Source: Liquorilactobacillus uvarum DSM 19971 (GTDB taxonomy: Bacteria > Bacillota > Bacilli > Lactobacillales > Lactobacillaceae). From it: a DNA stretch of 64,000 nucleotides. The position numbers and the translations under genes were made by a program. The notes beneath the pieces were generated by a model. That model was given only the letters and a program-made list of their open reading frames with translations, searched no databases and was not told the DNA's origin. The stretch lies in assembly GCF_001434935.1 (NCBI RefSeq), contig NZ_AZEG01000009.1, positions 1 through 64,000 on the forward strand, read 5' to 3'. Below, one piece after another: positions 9,316 through 19,590 of the stretch. The first letter of the stretch is position 1. Each line of letters begins with the position of its first letter.

Positions 9316-10011
9316 ATGATAGATTTACAAAGAATGCTGGATAATGCGCGTAATATTGTTTTCCTAACGGGTGCCGGTGTCTCGACCCCCTCTGGAATAC
9401 CCGATTATCGATCTAAGAGAGGTTTGTATGCACAAACGTCAAATCCAGAATATCTATTAAGCAAAACCTGTTTAAGGAGTGAACCGTCAACTTTTTATAA
9501 CTTTGTAATGAAACAGATGTACTATCCAGAAGCTCAACCAAACGTTATTCATAAGAAAATAGCTGCTGCTTCGCACATCTACCATGCGAAAGTAATTACA
9601 CAAAATGTTGATGGATTGCATGCAAGTGCTGGAAGCGATGATGTGCTGGAATTCCATGGAAATCTATACCATGTGTATTGTCAAAGATGTGGGGAAAGTG
9701 TAAATTATCGCGACTATCTGAAGAGCATGATCCATCAAAAGTGTGGTGGAATACTCAGACCAGATATTGTTTTGTATGAAGAAGCAATTGATCAAAAACT
9801 GCTTCAAAAAGCAATTAATATACTAGCAGGAGCTGATCTGATTATTATTTGTGGAACTTCATTGCTTGTTTATCCATTTGCTGGCTTAATTCAATACCGT
9901 TCCTCCAAAGCAAAAATAGTAGCGATTAATCGCGAAAAGATTGCTCTTCCGCCTGATGGGAAAATGATTCTTGAAGATGCAGCGCTGGTATTTTCAAATT
10001 TAAATATTTGA
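9316..10011 (+). CDS. Sir2-family NAD-dependent protein deacylase
   Basis: Removes acyl groups from protein lysines using NAD+. The sirtuin signature GAGVSTPSGIPDYRSKRGLY is at residues 19-38, followed by TQNVDGLH (95-102) and catalytic His114 in LEFHGNLYHVYC. NAD-binding GTSLLVYPF is near residue 180. The zinc site is unusual: Cys122-x2-Cys125 is normal, but the second pair reads His140-x2-Cys143 instead of Cys-x2-Cys. At 231 residues it is a typical bacterial single-domain sirtuin. GGAGG lies 7 bases before the ATG; the gene closes the mvaA unit. Confidence 0.92.
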   Translation: MIDLQRMLDNARNIVFLTGAGVSTPSGIPDYRSKRGLYAQTSNPEYLLSKTCLRSEPSTFYNFVMKQMYYPEAQPNVIHKKIAAASHIYHAKVITQNVDGLHASAGSDDVLEFHGNLYHVYCQRCGESVNYRDYLKSMIHQKCGGILRPDIVLYEEAIDQKLLQKAINILAGADLIIICGTSLLVYPFAGLIQYRSSKAKIVAINREKIALPPDGKMILEDAALVFSNLNI

Positions 10012-10073
10012 AGAGCTAAATGGACTTAAGAGTGCATTTAGATGATACCTAAAAGAACTTGGACTATTAGCTT

Positions 10074-10103
10074 TTTACACAAATCAATGCTTGAAAATAT
10101 GAT
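10074..10103 (+). promoter_or_regulatory. candidate metG promoter
   Basis: TTTACA (10074-10079), an 18-base spacer and TATGAT (10098-10103), about 100 bases before the metG start. No T-box or SAM-type element was seen in the leader. Confidence 0.45.
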
Positions 10104-10116
10104 ATACTTACAGTAA

Positions 10117-12225
<2,109 letters not shown>

Positions 12226-12366
12226 TCAGTGCGGCCCATGCTGGGAATCCTTGAGTATGCTGAACAGCAAGTTGCTTATGTTTTGTTTTGCCGATAAGCA
12301 CTTTGCATTTAGGGTACGAAAAATGTTTTTGAGAATACATTAACGTTAAAAATTCGAGATAAACTC

Positions 12367-12406
12367 AAGGGGCCATGACAAAATTTCCGTTTTGTCACGG
12401 CCCCTC
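12367..12406 (+). terminator. terminator after metG
   Basis: AGGGGCCATGACAAAA pairs with TTTTGTCACGGCCCCT with one A-C mismatch and a 6-base loop. It belongs to the same stem family as 6016-6060. The T tail is short. Confidence 0.7.
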
Positions 12407-12476
12407 TGGCTTAACTGTGCTTTGAAATGATAGTTTTGTATTTAGGCTGATATTTTTGGCCTATGGAGGAAATAAA

Positions 12477-13247
12477 ATGAAAATTTTTGACTCACACACA
12501 CATATCAATGCTCCTCAGTTTAAAGGAGAAGTTGCTGAAGTACTTCAAAGAGCACAGGCGTTGGATGTGGTTAAGATGCTCGTTATAGGCTATGATAAAC
12601 CAAGTACAGATTGTTTGTTCTCTTTGATGGAGCAGTACAAGGGAATTATTTACGGGGCAGTGGGCTGCCATCCAGAAGATGCAGCTCACTATAACGATAA
12701 CCTGATAGAATATTTAAGGGGAAAATTGCACCATCCTCAAATGCGTGCTTTAGGTGAAATTGGATTGGATTATCATTGTGACACACCGCGTGAGATACAA
12801 AAAGAAGTATTTAGATCTCAAATTAATCTCGCTAAAGAGTTGGACCTGCCTATTAGTGTCCATAACCGGGATGCTTTCAAGGACGTTTATACAATCCTAA
12901 GAGAGTCGGGTATTAAGCAAGTGGGTGGTATTATGCATAGTTTTAATGGGAATGCTTTTTGGGCACAAAAATTTTTGCAGTTAGGTATGTCGTTATCTTA
13001 TAGCGGTGTGATTACTTTTAAAAACGCTGCCGATGTGCGAGAGGCATTTATGGCTACACCGCTTGAACGGGTATTAGTAGAAACGGATGCACCTTATCTC
13101 ACACCAACGCCTTACAGAGGTAAGAAAAATGAACCTGGATATACTCGTTATACACTTGAATATTTGGCTCAAATTAGAGGCATAACTAATGAAAAGTTGG
13201 CTGCTATTTCCTATCAAAACACAAAAAAAATATTAAGGATCAAGTAA
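12477..13247 (+). CDS. TatD-family metal-dependent DNase
   Basis: A TIM-barrel hydrolase of the TatD family (3'-5' exonuclease or D-aminoacyl-tRNA-type hydrolase activity in relatives). Metal ligands are visible as HTHINAP near residue 7, ALGEIGLDYH (about 92), SVHNRDAF, GIMHSFNG and VETDAPYLTPTP (about 205). The ATG at 12477 has GGAGG 6 bases upstream. It lies one base before rnmV; the pair tatD-rnmV-rsmA is conserved in Firmicutes and links this gene to rRNA maturation only by position. Confidence 0.9.
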   Translation: MKIFDSHTHINAPQFKGEVAEVLQRAQALDVVKMLVIGYDKPSTDCLFSLMEQYKGIIYGAVGCHPEDAAHYNDNLIEYLRGKLHHPQMRALGEIGLDYHCDTPREIQKEVFRSQINLAKELDLPISVHNRDAFKDVYTILRESGIKQVGGIMHSFNGNAFWAQKFLQLGMSLSYSGVITFKNAADVREAFMATPLERVLVETDAPYLTPTPYRGKKNEPGYTRYTLEYLAQIRGITNEKLAAISYQNTKKILRIK

Positions 13248-13248
13248 T

Positions 13249-13821
13249 ATGAATAAAATTAAAGAAGTAATTGTTGTTGAAGGCAAGGATGATACCAAGA
13301 GAATAAAATTAGCTGTTAATGCGGATACATTGGAGACAAGGGGTTCTGCTATTAGTGATGAAACACTTGAACAGATAGCTCAACTACAAGAGACAAGAGG
13401 TGTTATTGTCTTCACTGACCCTGATTTTTCGGGTGAAAAAATCCGTAACATCATTACACGTGAAGTTCCAGGTGTGAAGCATGCTTTTTTAAATAAAAAA
13501 GATGCTGTACCGCACACTAAAGGCAGCTTAGGTGTCGAGCATGCGTCTCTTGATGTGATTCGCGAGGCACTTGCACATTTGTATACTGAAATAACAGACG
13601 GGGAGCCCCTGATTTCACGTGAAGATTTGATGATGTTGGGACTGACATCGGGACCGGAAGCTAAAAAGAAACGTGCTCTTTTAGGTGAGATTTTAAAAAT
13701 AGGTTATACCAACGGCAAACAACTGTATAACAGATTAAATTTATTTCAAATAACACCTAAGCAATTAGAGGAGGCTATGTTGCAAATCAGAAGAATGGGG
13801 GAGAACAGAAGTGACAAATAA
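13249..13821 (+). CDS. rnmV: ribonuclease M5
   Basis: Cleaves the precursor of 5S rRNA to give the mature ends. The N-terminal Toprim domain begins KEVIVVEGKDDTKRIKLAV, with catalytic Glu, and continues VIVFTDPDFSGEKIR with the DxD metal site. The C-terminal part binds the RNP substrate. The 190-residue length is typical. It overlaps rsmA by 11 bases, as in many Bacilli. Confidence 0.95.
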   Translation: MNKIKEVIVVEGKDDTKRIKLAVNADTLETRGSAISDETLEQIAQLQETRGVIVFTDPDFSGEKIRNIITREVPGVKHAFLNKKDAVPHTKGSLGVEHASLDVIREALAHLYTEITDGEPLISREDLMMLGLTSGPEAKKKRALLGEILKIGYTNGKQLYNRLNLFQITPKQLEEAMLQIRRMGENRSDK

Positions 13822-14707
13822 TGATAGACCAGATATTGCATCACCAGTTAGAACAAGGGCAATCATGGAGACATATGGCCTGAACTTTAAAAAAAGTTTA
13901 GGGCAGAACTTTTTAACAGATGTTAATATTTTAAAGAAAATTGTTGATGCCGCAGGGGTTGATGAAAATGACGATGTGCTCGAAATTGGGCCGGGAATTG
14001 GTGCACTGACTGAACAAATTGCTAAAAGAGCGCATAACGTTTTAGCTTTGGAGCTTGATGACCGTTTAATCCCAGTTTTGGCCGAGACTTTAGAACCATA
14101 TGATAATATTCAAGTGGTTAAACAGGATGTACTTAAGGCTGACTTGAAGCAGTTACTGTCAAAACATTTTGATGGACAGCATCATGTGAAAGTTGTGGCT
14201 AATTTACCATATTACATTACGAGTCCTATTATTATTCATCTTCTTGAAACAGGGCTTTCTTTCGATTCAATTGTTGTTATGATGCAAAAGGAAGTTGCCG
14301 AACGTCTTGGCGCACATTCAGGTACGAAAGCCTATGGTTCGTTGTCGATTCGGGTACAGTATCAGATGAATGTTAAAGTCGCTTTTATTGTACCTAAAAC
14401 AGTTTTTGTCCCACAACCTAAGGTTGATTCTGCGATCGTTATTTTAAGTCCCAAAGAAATACTTGCATTGCCTAAAGATGAACAATTCTTTTTCAAAGTA
14501 GTTAAAGGATGTTTTCAGCATCGACGAAAGACGATTTGGAATAATCTGCAATCCTTTTTAGGCAAAAAGAAAGTAAATAAGGAAAAATTGCAGCAGATGC
14601 TTTTGGAACTTGATGTCTCTCCCAAAACAAGAGCAGAAAACCTCTCAATTGACGAGTTTGTTCAATTGGCTAATAAAATTATCGAACTTAAAATCATTGA
14701 AAAATAA
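13811..14707 (+). CDS. rsmA: 16S rRNA dimethyladenosine transferase (KsgA)
   Basis: Dimethylates two adjacent adenines near the 3' end of 16S rRNA, using SAM. Motifs: KKSLGQNFLTD, SAM-binding VLEIGPGIGALTEQIA, acidic LALELDDRLIPVL, and catalytic NLPYYITSPII. The GTG start at 13811 has GGGGGAG about 8 bases upstream and lies inside rnmV. The 298-residue length is usual. Confidence 0.96.
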   Translation: MTNNDRPDIASPVRTRAIMETYGLNFKKSLGQNFLTDVNILKKIVDAAGVDENDDVLEIGPGIGALTEQIAKRAHNVLALELDDRLIPVLAETLEPYDNIQVVKQDVLKADLKQLLSKHFDGQHHVKVVANLPYYITSPIIIHLLETGLSFDSIVVMMQKEVAERLGAHSGTKAYGSLSIRVQYQMNVKVAFIVPKTVFVPQPKVDSAIVILSPKEILALPKDEQFFFKVVKGCFQHRRKTIWNNLQSFLGKKKVNKEKLQQMLLELDVSPKTRAENLSIDEFVQLANKIIELKIIEK

Positions 14708-14799
14708 TTATTTTTTAATTGAATTATAGTGGCTTAGTGTGGTATAATTGCTTTTTTTGTGAAACAATGTTATGATAGTTTCACAGAGGGGTGAAATCC

Positions 14800-15039
14800 A
14801 TGCCAATAACATTAGCTACCATTAAAGAAAAACTTGATGATTACGTGGGGAAGAATTTAACGGTCGTCGCGCAAGCTGGACGTAAGAAGACTATTAGGCG
14901 ACATGGAATCTTACGCGAAACATTTCCAGCTGTGTTCGTGGTTGATTTAAATCAGGATGAAAATGCATTTGAACGTGTTTCATATAGTTATACGGATGTG
15001 CTCACTAAAAACATCGAACTTGATTTTGAGAAAAGTTAA
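14800..15039 (+). CDS. veg: Veg family protein
   Basis: A 79-residue Veg protein. In Bacillus subtilis Veg stimulates biofilm matrix genes by opposing SinR; its role here is unknown, and no SinR is seen. The family hallmark is [20 protein letters not shown], then [25 protein letters not shown] 14800 is preceded by GAGGGG with 9 bases between; a GTG at 14791 overlaps that site. It keeps the classical place between rsmA and ispE. A consensus-like promoter region (TATGATAG at 14771-14778) lies just upstream. Confidence 0.93.
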   Translation: MPITLATIKEKLDDYVGKNLTVVAQAGRKKTIRRHGILRETFPAVFVVDLNQDENAFERVSYSYTDVLTKNIELDFEKS

Positions 15040-15091
15040 AGTTCAGTGTTATCATTGAACGTAAAAACTTATTGTTTGTCGGTTTTTATTG

Positions 15092-15127
15092 AAGCCTAGC
15101 TGGTTAATGATGCGTGGCTTTTTTTGT
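15092..15127 (+). terminator. weak terminator after veg
   Basis: AAGCC pairs with GGCTT around a partly paired 19-base interior, followed by a run of seven T. The stem is short, so partial read-through into ispE is possible. Confidence 0.45.
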
Positions 15128-15212
15128 TTGTCAAAAAAATGTTTGAGTTTTTCTTTTCAAGTAATGACGTTTTTAAGTATAATGATATTAAAACGTTTGA
15201 GTAGGTGACCGG

Positions 15213-16091
15213 ATGGATATTTTAGAAAAAGCCCCCGCCAAGATCAATCTGTGTTTAGACACTCCATTTCGCCATCTTGATGGAAGCCCAGAGTGGCGTA
15301 TGGTGATGACTTCAATCGATTTATCTGACTATGTGCATATTGAAACCAGCAGTGCTTTAACAGGTATTTCAATAGAAACTGATACTGGATTTCTCCCGAG
15401 TGATCATCGTAATTTGGCTTATAAGGCGGCTAAAGAATTACAATGCTTGTTTAATATTTCTGAGGGTGTGCATATCAATATTAAGAAGAATATACCTGTT
15501 GCCGCTGGGCTTGGCGGAGGATCTTCGGATGCTGCTGCAGTTTTGCGTGGCTTGAACCAGGTTTGGAATTTAAAACTTTCCTTGTGTGAATTAGCCAAAA
15601 TAGGTTTGAAAATAGATTCAGATGTTCCTTTCTGTGTTTACAGCAAAACTGCACTGGTGGAAGGAAAGGGTGAACTAATTACTCCGTTGGATGAATTGCC
15701 ACCTTTTTGGTTGGTGGTTGCTAAACCGCATGAGAGTGTTTCTACACCATCTATTTTAAAAAAAATATCATATGAAAAAATAGAACATCCAAATGTTGAT
15801 AATGTGGTAGCGGGCATTAAAAAGGGAAATTTAGCAGAAATTTGTAAATGGATGGGAAACGCACTTGAACCAATAACCGTAAAAGAAATTTCGGAGATAA
15901 ATAAAATTAAACAGAAGATGTATGATTTCGGTGTCCAAGCAGCTCAAATGAGCGGTAGTGGGCCGACAGTTTTTGGGGTTTGTGCTAAGTATTCGCGGGC
16001 ACAACATGTTTACAATAGTCTCAAAGGCTTTTGCAATGAAGTGTATATAGTTCATCCATGCAGCTTGGAAAAGTCCTTTGAGCATAGATGA
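15213..16091 (+). CDS. ispE: IspE-like GHMP kinase
   Basis: Annotated by similarity as 4-diphosphocytidyl-2-C-methyl-D-erythritol kinase. It has the GHMP kinase core: PAKINLCL at the start, ATP-binding PVAAGLGGGSSDAAAVL near residue 95 and C-terminal AAQMSGSGPTVFGVC. However, the substrate-side motif normally reading RxDGYHE is here RHLDGSPEWRM, and the organism makes mevalonate (mvaA at 7073). No other MEP-pathway gene is in the window. The real substrate is therefore doubtful. It keeps the ancestral place after veg, but its usual neighbour purR is 7 kb away. Length (292) is normal. Confidence 0.82.
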   Translation: MDILEKAPAKINLCLDTPFRHLDGSPEWRMVMTSIDLSDYVHIETSSALTGISIETDTGFLPSDHRNLAYKAAKELQCLFNISEGVHINIKKNIPVAAGLGGGSSDAAAVLRGLNQVWNLKLSLCELAKIGLKIDSDVPFCVYSKTALVEGKGELITPLDELPPFWLVVAKPHESVSTPSILKKISYEKIEHPNVDNVVAGIKKGNLAEICKWMGNALEPITVKEISEINKIKQKMYDFGVQAAQMSGSGPTVFGVCAKYSRAQHVYNSLKGFCNEVYIVHPCSLEKSFEHR

Positions 16092-16424
16092 TTTGTGAAA
16101 GAGAAGCTGATTAGTTTCAAAAAGCAATTATCTGAGAGAATATATTTGAAAAATCAAGCAAAATTGTGGCTTTCATCTTTTTTGTGGGGAAAGTTCAGTA
16201 TGCAGTTTTTGGATATAAAGTAACGATGAAACATAACATAGTAAAGAGTGATAAACTTTGAAATAGATGCAAAATAAGCTCACTCTAATGTTGAACAACT
16301 TAGCGTTCATGGTTCTGCAGATAAATTATAAAGTTAAAACAAGGAACTGTATCAAAAGATATCTTTTGATACAGTTCCTTGTTTTTGCTTCTGAATTTTT
16401 AGTGTATTCGGAGGATGGCTGTTA
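16092..16424. other. ispE-argH convergent intergenic region
   Basis: Contains the bidirectional terminator at 16340-16381. The remaining 240 bases are AT-rich with no ORF bearing a ribosome binding site and no recognised RNA. Confidence 0.6.
16340..16381. terminator. bidirectional terminator between ispE and argH
   Basis: A perfect 42-base palindrome built on CAAGGAACTGTATCAAAAGAT. The plus strand follows with GTTTTT and the minus strand with GTTTT, so it can serve both convergent units. Confidence 0.85.
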
Positions 16425-17807
16425 TTAGAAATCCAGTTCTTTTTTTGCGTTTTTTATCTGCTTATTGACTTCATCAAAACCAGTGCTGCCGGCTGAATGA
16501 CGTCTTTCAACAGCAGTTTTAGATTTCAAGTCTTCATAAACATCTTGGCCTATGAGAGGAGATATTTTTTTGAATTCTTCCAAAGGAATGTCTTGCAGAT
16601 TAAAGCCATTCTGTGTTCCCTTAAGGACAAGTTTACCAACGATTGCGTGAGCTTCTCTGAACGGAATACCTTTATTTGCTAGATAATCTGCCAATTCTGT
16701 CGCATTGGAGAAATCATGTTCAGTGGCGTGTGCCATCTTTTCTTCGTTAACTTTTAGCGAAGAAAGCATACCTGTAAAAATTTTTAGACTAGGAACGATT
16801 GTTTTGATTGTATCAAACAATCCTTCTTTGTCTTCTTGCAAGTCTTTATTATAGGCTAAAGGCAATCCCTTTAGAGTTGTCAACAAGCCTAAAAGATGTC
16901 CAAAAACACGACCACTTTTACCGCGAATTAATTCGGCCATATCAGGATTCTTTTTTTGTGGCATAATTGAACTGCCTGTTGAATACTCGTCACTCAGTTC
17001 GATGTAATTGAATTCATATGAGCACCATAAGATAATCTCCTCACAAAAACGCGACAAGTGCATCATTAAAATCGAAGCGTTACTAAGAAATTCAAGAACA
17101 AAGTCACGATCTGAAACGGCATCAAGCGAGTTGGCATAAATATCTTTAAACTTCAGCTCATCAGCAGTAAATTGACGATTAATCGGAAAAGTTGTTCCCG
17201 CAAGCGCAGCTGCTCCTAAGGGGCTTAAATCAGTATGTTGCTGATTGAACGAAAAACGTTCAATATCGCGTTTAAACATTTGATAATAAGCCATCAAGTA
17301 ATGACCATAGGAAATTGGCTGTGCATGCTGAAGGTGAGTATATCCAGGCATTATCGTATAAACATTTTCTTCTGCTTTTTCTATAATTACTTTTTGCAAT
17401 TGAATCAAGACGCCTATTATTTCAGGAAGACGATGTTTGAGATACAAATGTAAATCTGTTGCTACTTGATCGTTACGGCTTCGTGCAGTATGCAGTTTGC
17501 CAGCGACAGGACCAATTTTTTTTGTTAAGATACTTTCGATATTCATATGAATATCTTCATTTTCTACGGAGAAAGTCAATTTTCCCGTGTTTAATTCTAG
17601 CTGCAATTCTTGCAAACCGGCAACAATTTGATCAGCATCTGTCGCATTTAAAATCTTTGTATGTTTAAGCATCTTAACATGTGCCAAAGAACCTTCTAAA
17701 TCTTCATGTGCCATTAATTGATCAAATGAAATCGATGCACCAAAAGCATCTATCCACTCAGCACTTTCAGTTGTAAAACGCCCACCCCATAATTTTTTGG
17801 TACTCAT
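16425..17807 (-). CDS. argH: argininosuccinate lyase
   Basis: Splits argininosuccinate to arginine and fumarate, the last step of arginine synthesis. The fumarase/aspartase superfamily signature [11 protein letters not shown] is near residue 283. The N terminus [10 protein letters not shown] and [13 protein letters not shown] (about 110) are typical; the catalytic His is in [10 protein letters not shown]. The 460-residue length is normal. It overlaps argG by 4 bases and is translated from the same message. Confidence 0.97.
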   Translation of the reverse strand: MSTKKLWGGRFTTESAEWIDAFGASISFDQLMAHEDLEGSLAHVKMLKHTKILNATDADQIVAGLQELQLELNTGKLTFSVENEDIHMNIESILTKKIGPVAGKLHTARSRNDQVATDLHLYLKHRLPEIIGVLIQLQKVIIEKAEENVYTIMPGYTHLQHAQPISYGHYLMAYYQMFKRDIERFSFNQQHTDLSPLGAAALAGTTFPINRQFTADELKFKDIYANSLDAVSDRDFVLEFLSNASILMMHLSRFCEEIILWCSYEFNYIELSDEYSTGSSIMPQKKNPDMAELIRGKSGRVFGHLLGLLTTLKGLPLAYNKDLQEDKEGLFDTIKTIVPSLKIFTGMLSSLKVNEEKMAHATEHDFSNATELADYLANKGIPFREAHAIVGKLVLKGTQNGFNLQDIPLEEFKKISPLIGQDVYEDLKSKTAVERRHSAGSTGFDEVNKQIKNAKKELDF

Positions 17808-19045
17808 TGCTTAACACCATCACTTGTGGTATTTTTTTTTGCAGTTTTTTTATTTTGGGCTTGAACTTGTGCATAAACTTGTGAGGGAAGTCCCCATAAT
17901 TTGATGAATCCAGCAGCAGCCTCTTGATCAAATTCATCAGCAGATGTGTAAGTAGCAAGGTTTTTGTCATATAGTGAATTTGTTGATTTCCGTCCTTCGC
18001 AGATAGCATTTCCCTTAAATAGTTTAATTCTAACTACACCGTTAACATCTTTTTGTGATTCTTTCAAAAATGAAATTAAAGCTGGCATTAATGGCGAGAA
18101 CCATAAGCCATTATAGATGATTTCACTCAATTTTTGTTCAATAACTGGTTTGAAATGAGCTAAATCGCGTTCACTGGTCAAGTCTTCCAAATCCTTATGG
18201 GCTTTGATTAAAACTGTAGCAGCAGGACATTCGTAAACTTCACGTGATTTAATTCCAACTAACCGATTTTCAATGTGGTCAATTCTGCCAATTCCATGTT
18301 TTCCGGCAATCTTGTCAAGTGTCATAATCAACTCAGCTAAGGAATAATATTCACCATTCAAAAATGTTGGTACACCTTTTTCAAAAGTAATTTCAATTGT
18401 TTCAGGTTCGTCCGGTGTATCCTCAATAGCTATAGTCCGATCATATGCATCTTCTGGGGCACTCTCCCAAGGATCTTCTAAAATGCCACATTCATTAGCT
18501 CTACCCCAGAGATTTTCATCAATTGAATAGGGACTCTTTTTATTAATTGGAACAGGAATATTGTTGTCTTGAGCATATTGAATCTCTTCTTCCCGAGACC
18601 AATGCCAATCTCTGATTGGATCTTCAATCTTTATATCTGGTGCTAAAGCGTGGATGCCAACTTCGAAACGAACTTGGTCGTTTCCTTTTCCAGTACATCC
18701 GTGAGCAATGGCTGTTGCTCCATACTGCTTTGCAACACCAACCAATTTTGAGACGATCAGAGGACGTGATAACGCAGAAACCAGTGGATACTTGTTCTCA
18801 TAGTAAGTATGTCCCTGTAATGCAATTAATGCATAGTCTTGCGCAAATTCTTCTTTAGCATCGATTGTAATTGATTCAACGGCGCCCACATCAAAACCCT
18901 TTTGCTTAATTGCTTCTAAATCTTTTCCTTCACCTACATCAATGCAACATGCAATAACATCGTATCCCTTATTTTTTAACCACGCGATTGCAACAGAAGT
19001 ATCCAAACCACCCGAATATGCTAATACAACTTTTTCGTTTGCCAT
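17804..19045 (-). CDS. argG: argininosuccinate synthase
   Basis: Joins citrulline and aspartate with ATP. The N-type ATP pyrophosphatase loop is [14 protein letters not shown] at residues 6-19; [15 protein letters not shown] (about 115) and the [12 protein letters not shown] region fit. The ATG has GGAGG 8 bases upstream. First gene of argGH; no other arg gene is in the window. Upstream TTTTATTCA/TGAATAAAA half sites (19152-19177) may bind ArgR. The C-terminal extension after residue about 395 is lysine-rich and not part of the fold. Confidence 0.97.
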   Translation of the reverse strand: MANEKVVLAYSGGLDTSVAIAWLKNKGYDVIACCIDVGEGKDLEAIKQKGFDVGAVESITIDAKEEFAQDYALIALQGHTYYENKYPLVSALSRPLIVSKLVGVAKQYGATAIAHGCTGKGNDQVRFEVGIHALAPDIKIEDPIRDWHWSREEEIQYAQDNNIPVPINKKSPYSIDENLWGRANECGILEDPWESAPEDAYDRTIAIEDTPDEPETIEITFEKGVPTFLNGEYYSLAELIMTLDKIAGKHGIGRIDHIENRLVGIKSREVYECPAATVLIKAHKDLEDLTSERDLAHFKPVIEQKLSEIIYNGLWFSPLMPALISFLKESQKDVNGVVRIKLFKGNAICEGRKSTNSLYDKNLATYTSADEFDQEAAAGFIKLWGLPSQVYAQVQAQNKKTAKKNTTSDGVKQ

Positions 19046-19151
19046 TTATATGACCTCCAAATACTTTTTTTGATTGATAAAACAATAACATTTATATTCA
19101 TAAAATGCAACAATATTTGTTAAATATACTTAAAAAATGTCTAAAATGGTT

Positions 19152-19177
19152 TTTTATTCATTTTAAAGTGAATAAAA
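19152..19177 (-). promoter_or_regulatory. candidate ArgR half sites upstream of argG
   Basis: TTTTATTCA (19152-19160) and TGAATAAAA (19169-19177) form a 9-bp inverted repeat 110 bases before argG. TGAATA/TATTCA halves resemble ARG-box halves, but their order is reversed compared with a classical box, so this is tentative. Confidence 0.3.
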
Positions 19178-19243
19178 GCTAAAAAAAAAACAATTAACTA
19201 TGAAAAAGCAGAATTTTTTTTACATAATTTACAAGTTTTTCAG

Positions 19244-19272
19244 TTGACAGCTTAAAAATGATAAGTTATATT
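19244..19272 (+). promoter_or_regulatory. promoter of the aromatic leader / aminotransferase operon
   Basis: TTGACA (19244-19249), a 17-base spacer and TATATT (19267-19272): close to the sigma-A consensus. The start point near 19279 is only about 10 bases before the leader ribosome binding site. Confidence 0.85.
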
Positions 19273-19303
19273 GTATTTATTCAATTTTAAGGAGTTTTTA
19301 ATT

Positions 19304-19378
19304 ATGCACAAGCAAAGTAGACTCGAACAACAATTGAATACTTTTTATTACTTTTGGTTTTTTCACAAGTGTTTGTAG
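19304..19378 (+). CDS. leader peptide with seven consecutive aromatic residues
   Basis: A 24-codon ORF: MHKQSRLEQQLNT, then FYYFWFF, then HKCL and TAG. AAGGAG (19289-19294) lies 9 bases before the ATG, and a consensus promoter lies directly upstream. The codon run TTT TAT TAC TTT TGG TTT TTT (19343-19363) holds Phe four times, Tyr twice and Trp once. That is what a ribosome-stalling attenuator for aromatic amino acids needs. The message continues into competing hairpins and a terminator (19528-19564) before an aminotransferase gene. Expression was not shown; the case rests on ribosome binding site, promoter, codon run and location. Confidence 0.75.
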   Translation: MHKQSRLEQQLNTFYYFWFFHKCL

Positions 19379-19527
19379 TTTATCCGAGGATGAGGTGCAA
19401 ACACGTATGCAAAACGTATTTGCGCCTGTGAGGAGAACGAAAGTTTGTTTGCTAACTAGAAATCAAACAAAGCCGCACAGATGTAATCATAGTCTGGCGG
19501 CTTTTGAATTATGCATGGTAAAAGTTT
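19369..19527 (+). promoter_or_regulatory. structured attenuator leader with mutually exclusive pairings
   Basis: Hairpin A pairs GGTGCAAA (19394-19401) with TTTGCGCC (19419-19426). Hairpin B pairs TTTGTTTG (19444-19451) with CAAACAAA (19464-19471). Hairpin C pairs AAAGCCGC (19469-19476) with GCGGCTTT (19497-19504). The end of the leader ORF, GTGTTTG (19369-19375), is complementary to CAAACAC in hairpin A (19398-19404) and partly to hairpin B. GGCTT (19499-19503) in hairpin C can pair with AAGCC of the terminator (19528-19532). Thus ribosome position could pass through to terminator choice. A faint resemblance to a lysine riboswitch was considered and judged weak. Confidence 0.6.
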
Positions 19528-19564
19528 AAGCCTAAGGACTATTGATGGTCCTTGGGCTTTTGTT
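19528..19564 (+). terminator. leader terminator before the aminotransferase gene
   Basis: AAGCCTAAGGAC pairs with GTCCTTGGGCTT (12 bp, one G-T) around an 8-base loop, followed by TTGTTGTTT. It lies 30 bases before the GTG start and so would block the operon when formed. Confidence 0.75.
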
Positions 19565-19590
19565 GTTTAATAAAGAAAGGAAGTTTTTTT

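Noticed and set aside
19080-19110. Second ARG box near TATATTCATAAAATGCA
   Set aside because: Too many departures from the ArgR consensus to list as a site.
19380-19530. Lysine riboswitch (L box) in front of the aminotransferase
   Set aside because: GAGGTGCAAAC, a GAAAG before a stem and a GCCG after it resemble L-box pieces, but the AGUA loop, the GGCUGAAAGG block, the ACUGUCA segment and the final GGAG-type helix are missing. The aromatic leader peptide explains the region better. A covariance-model search (RF00168) would decide.
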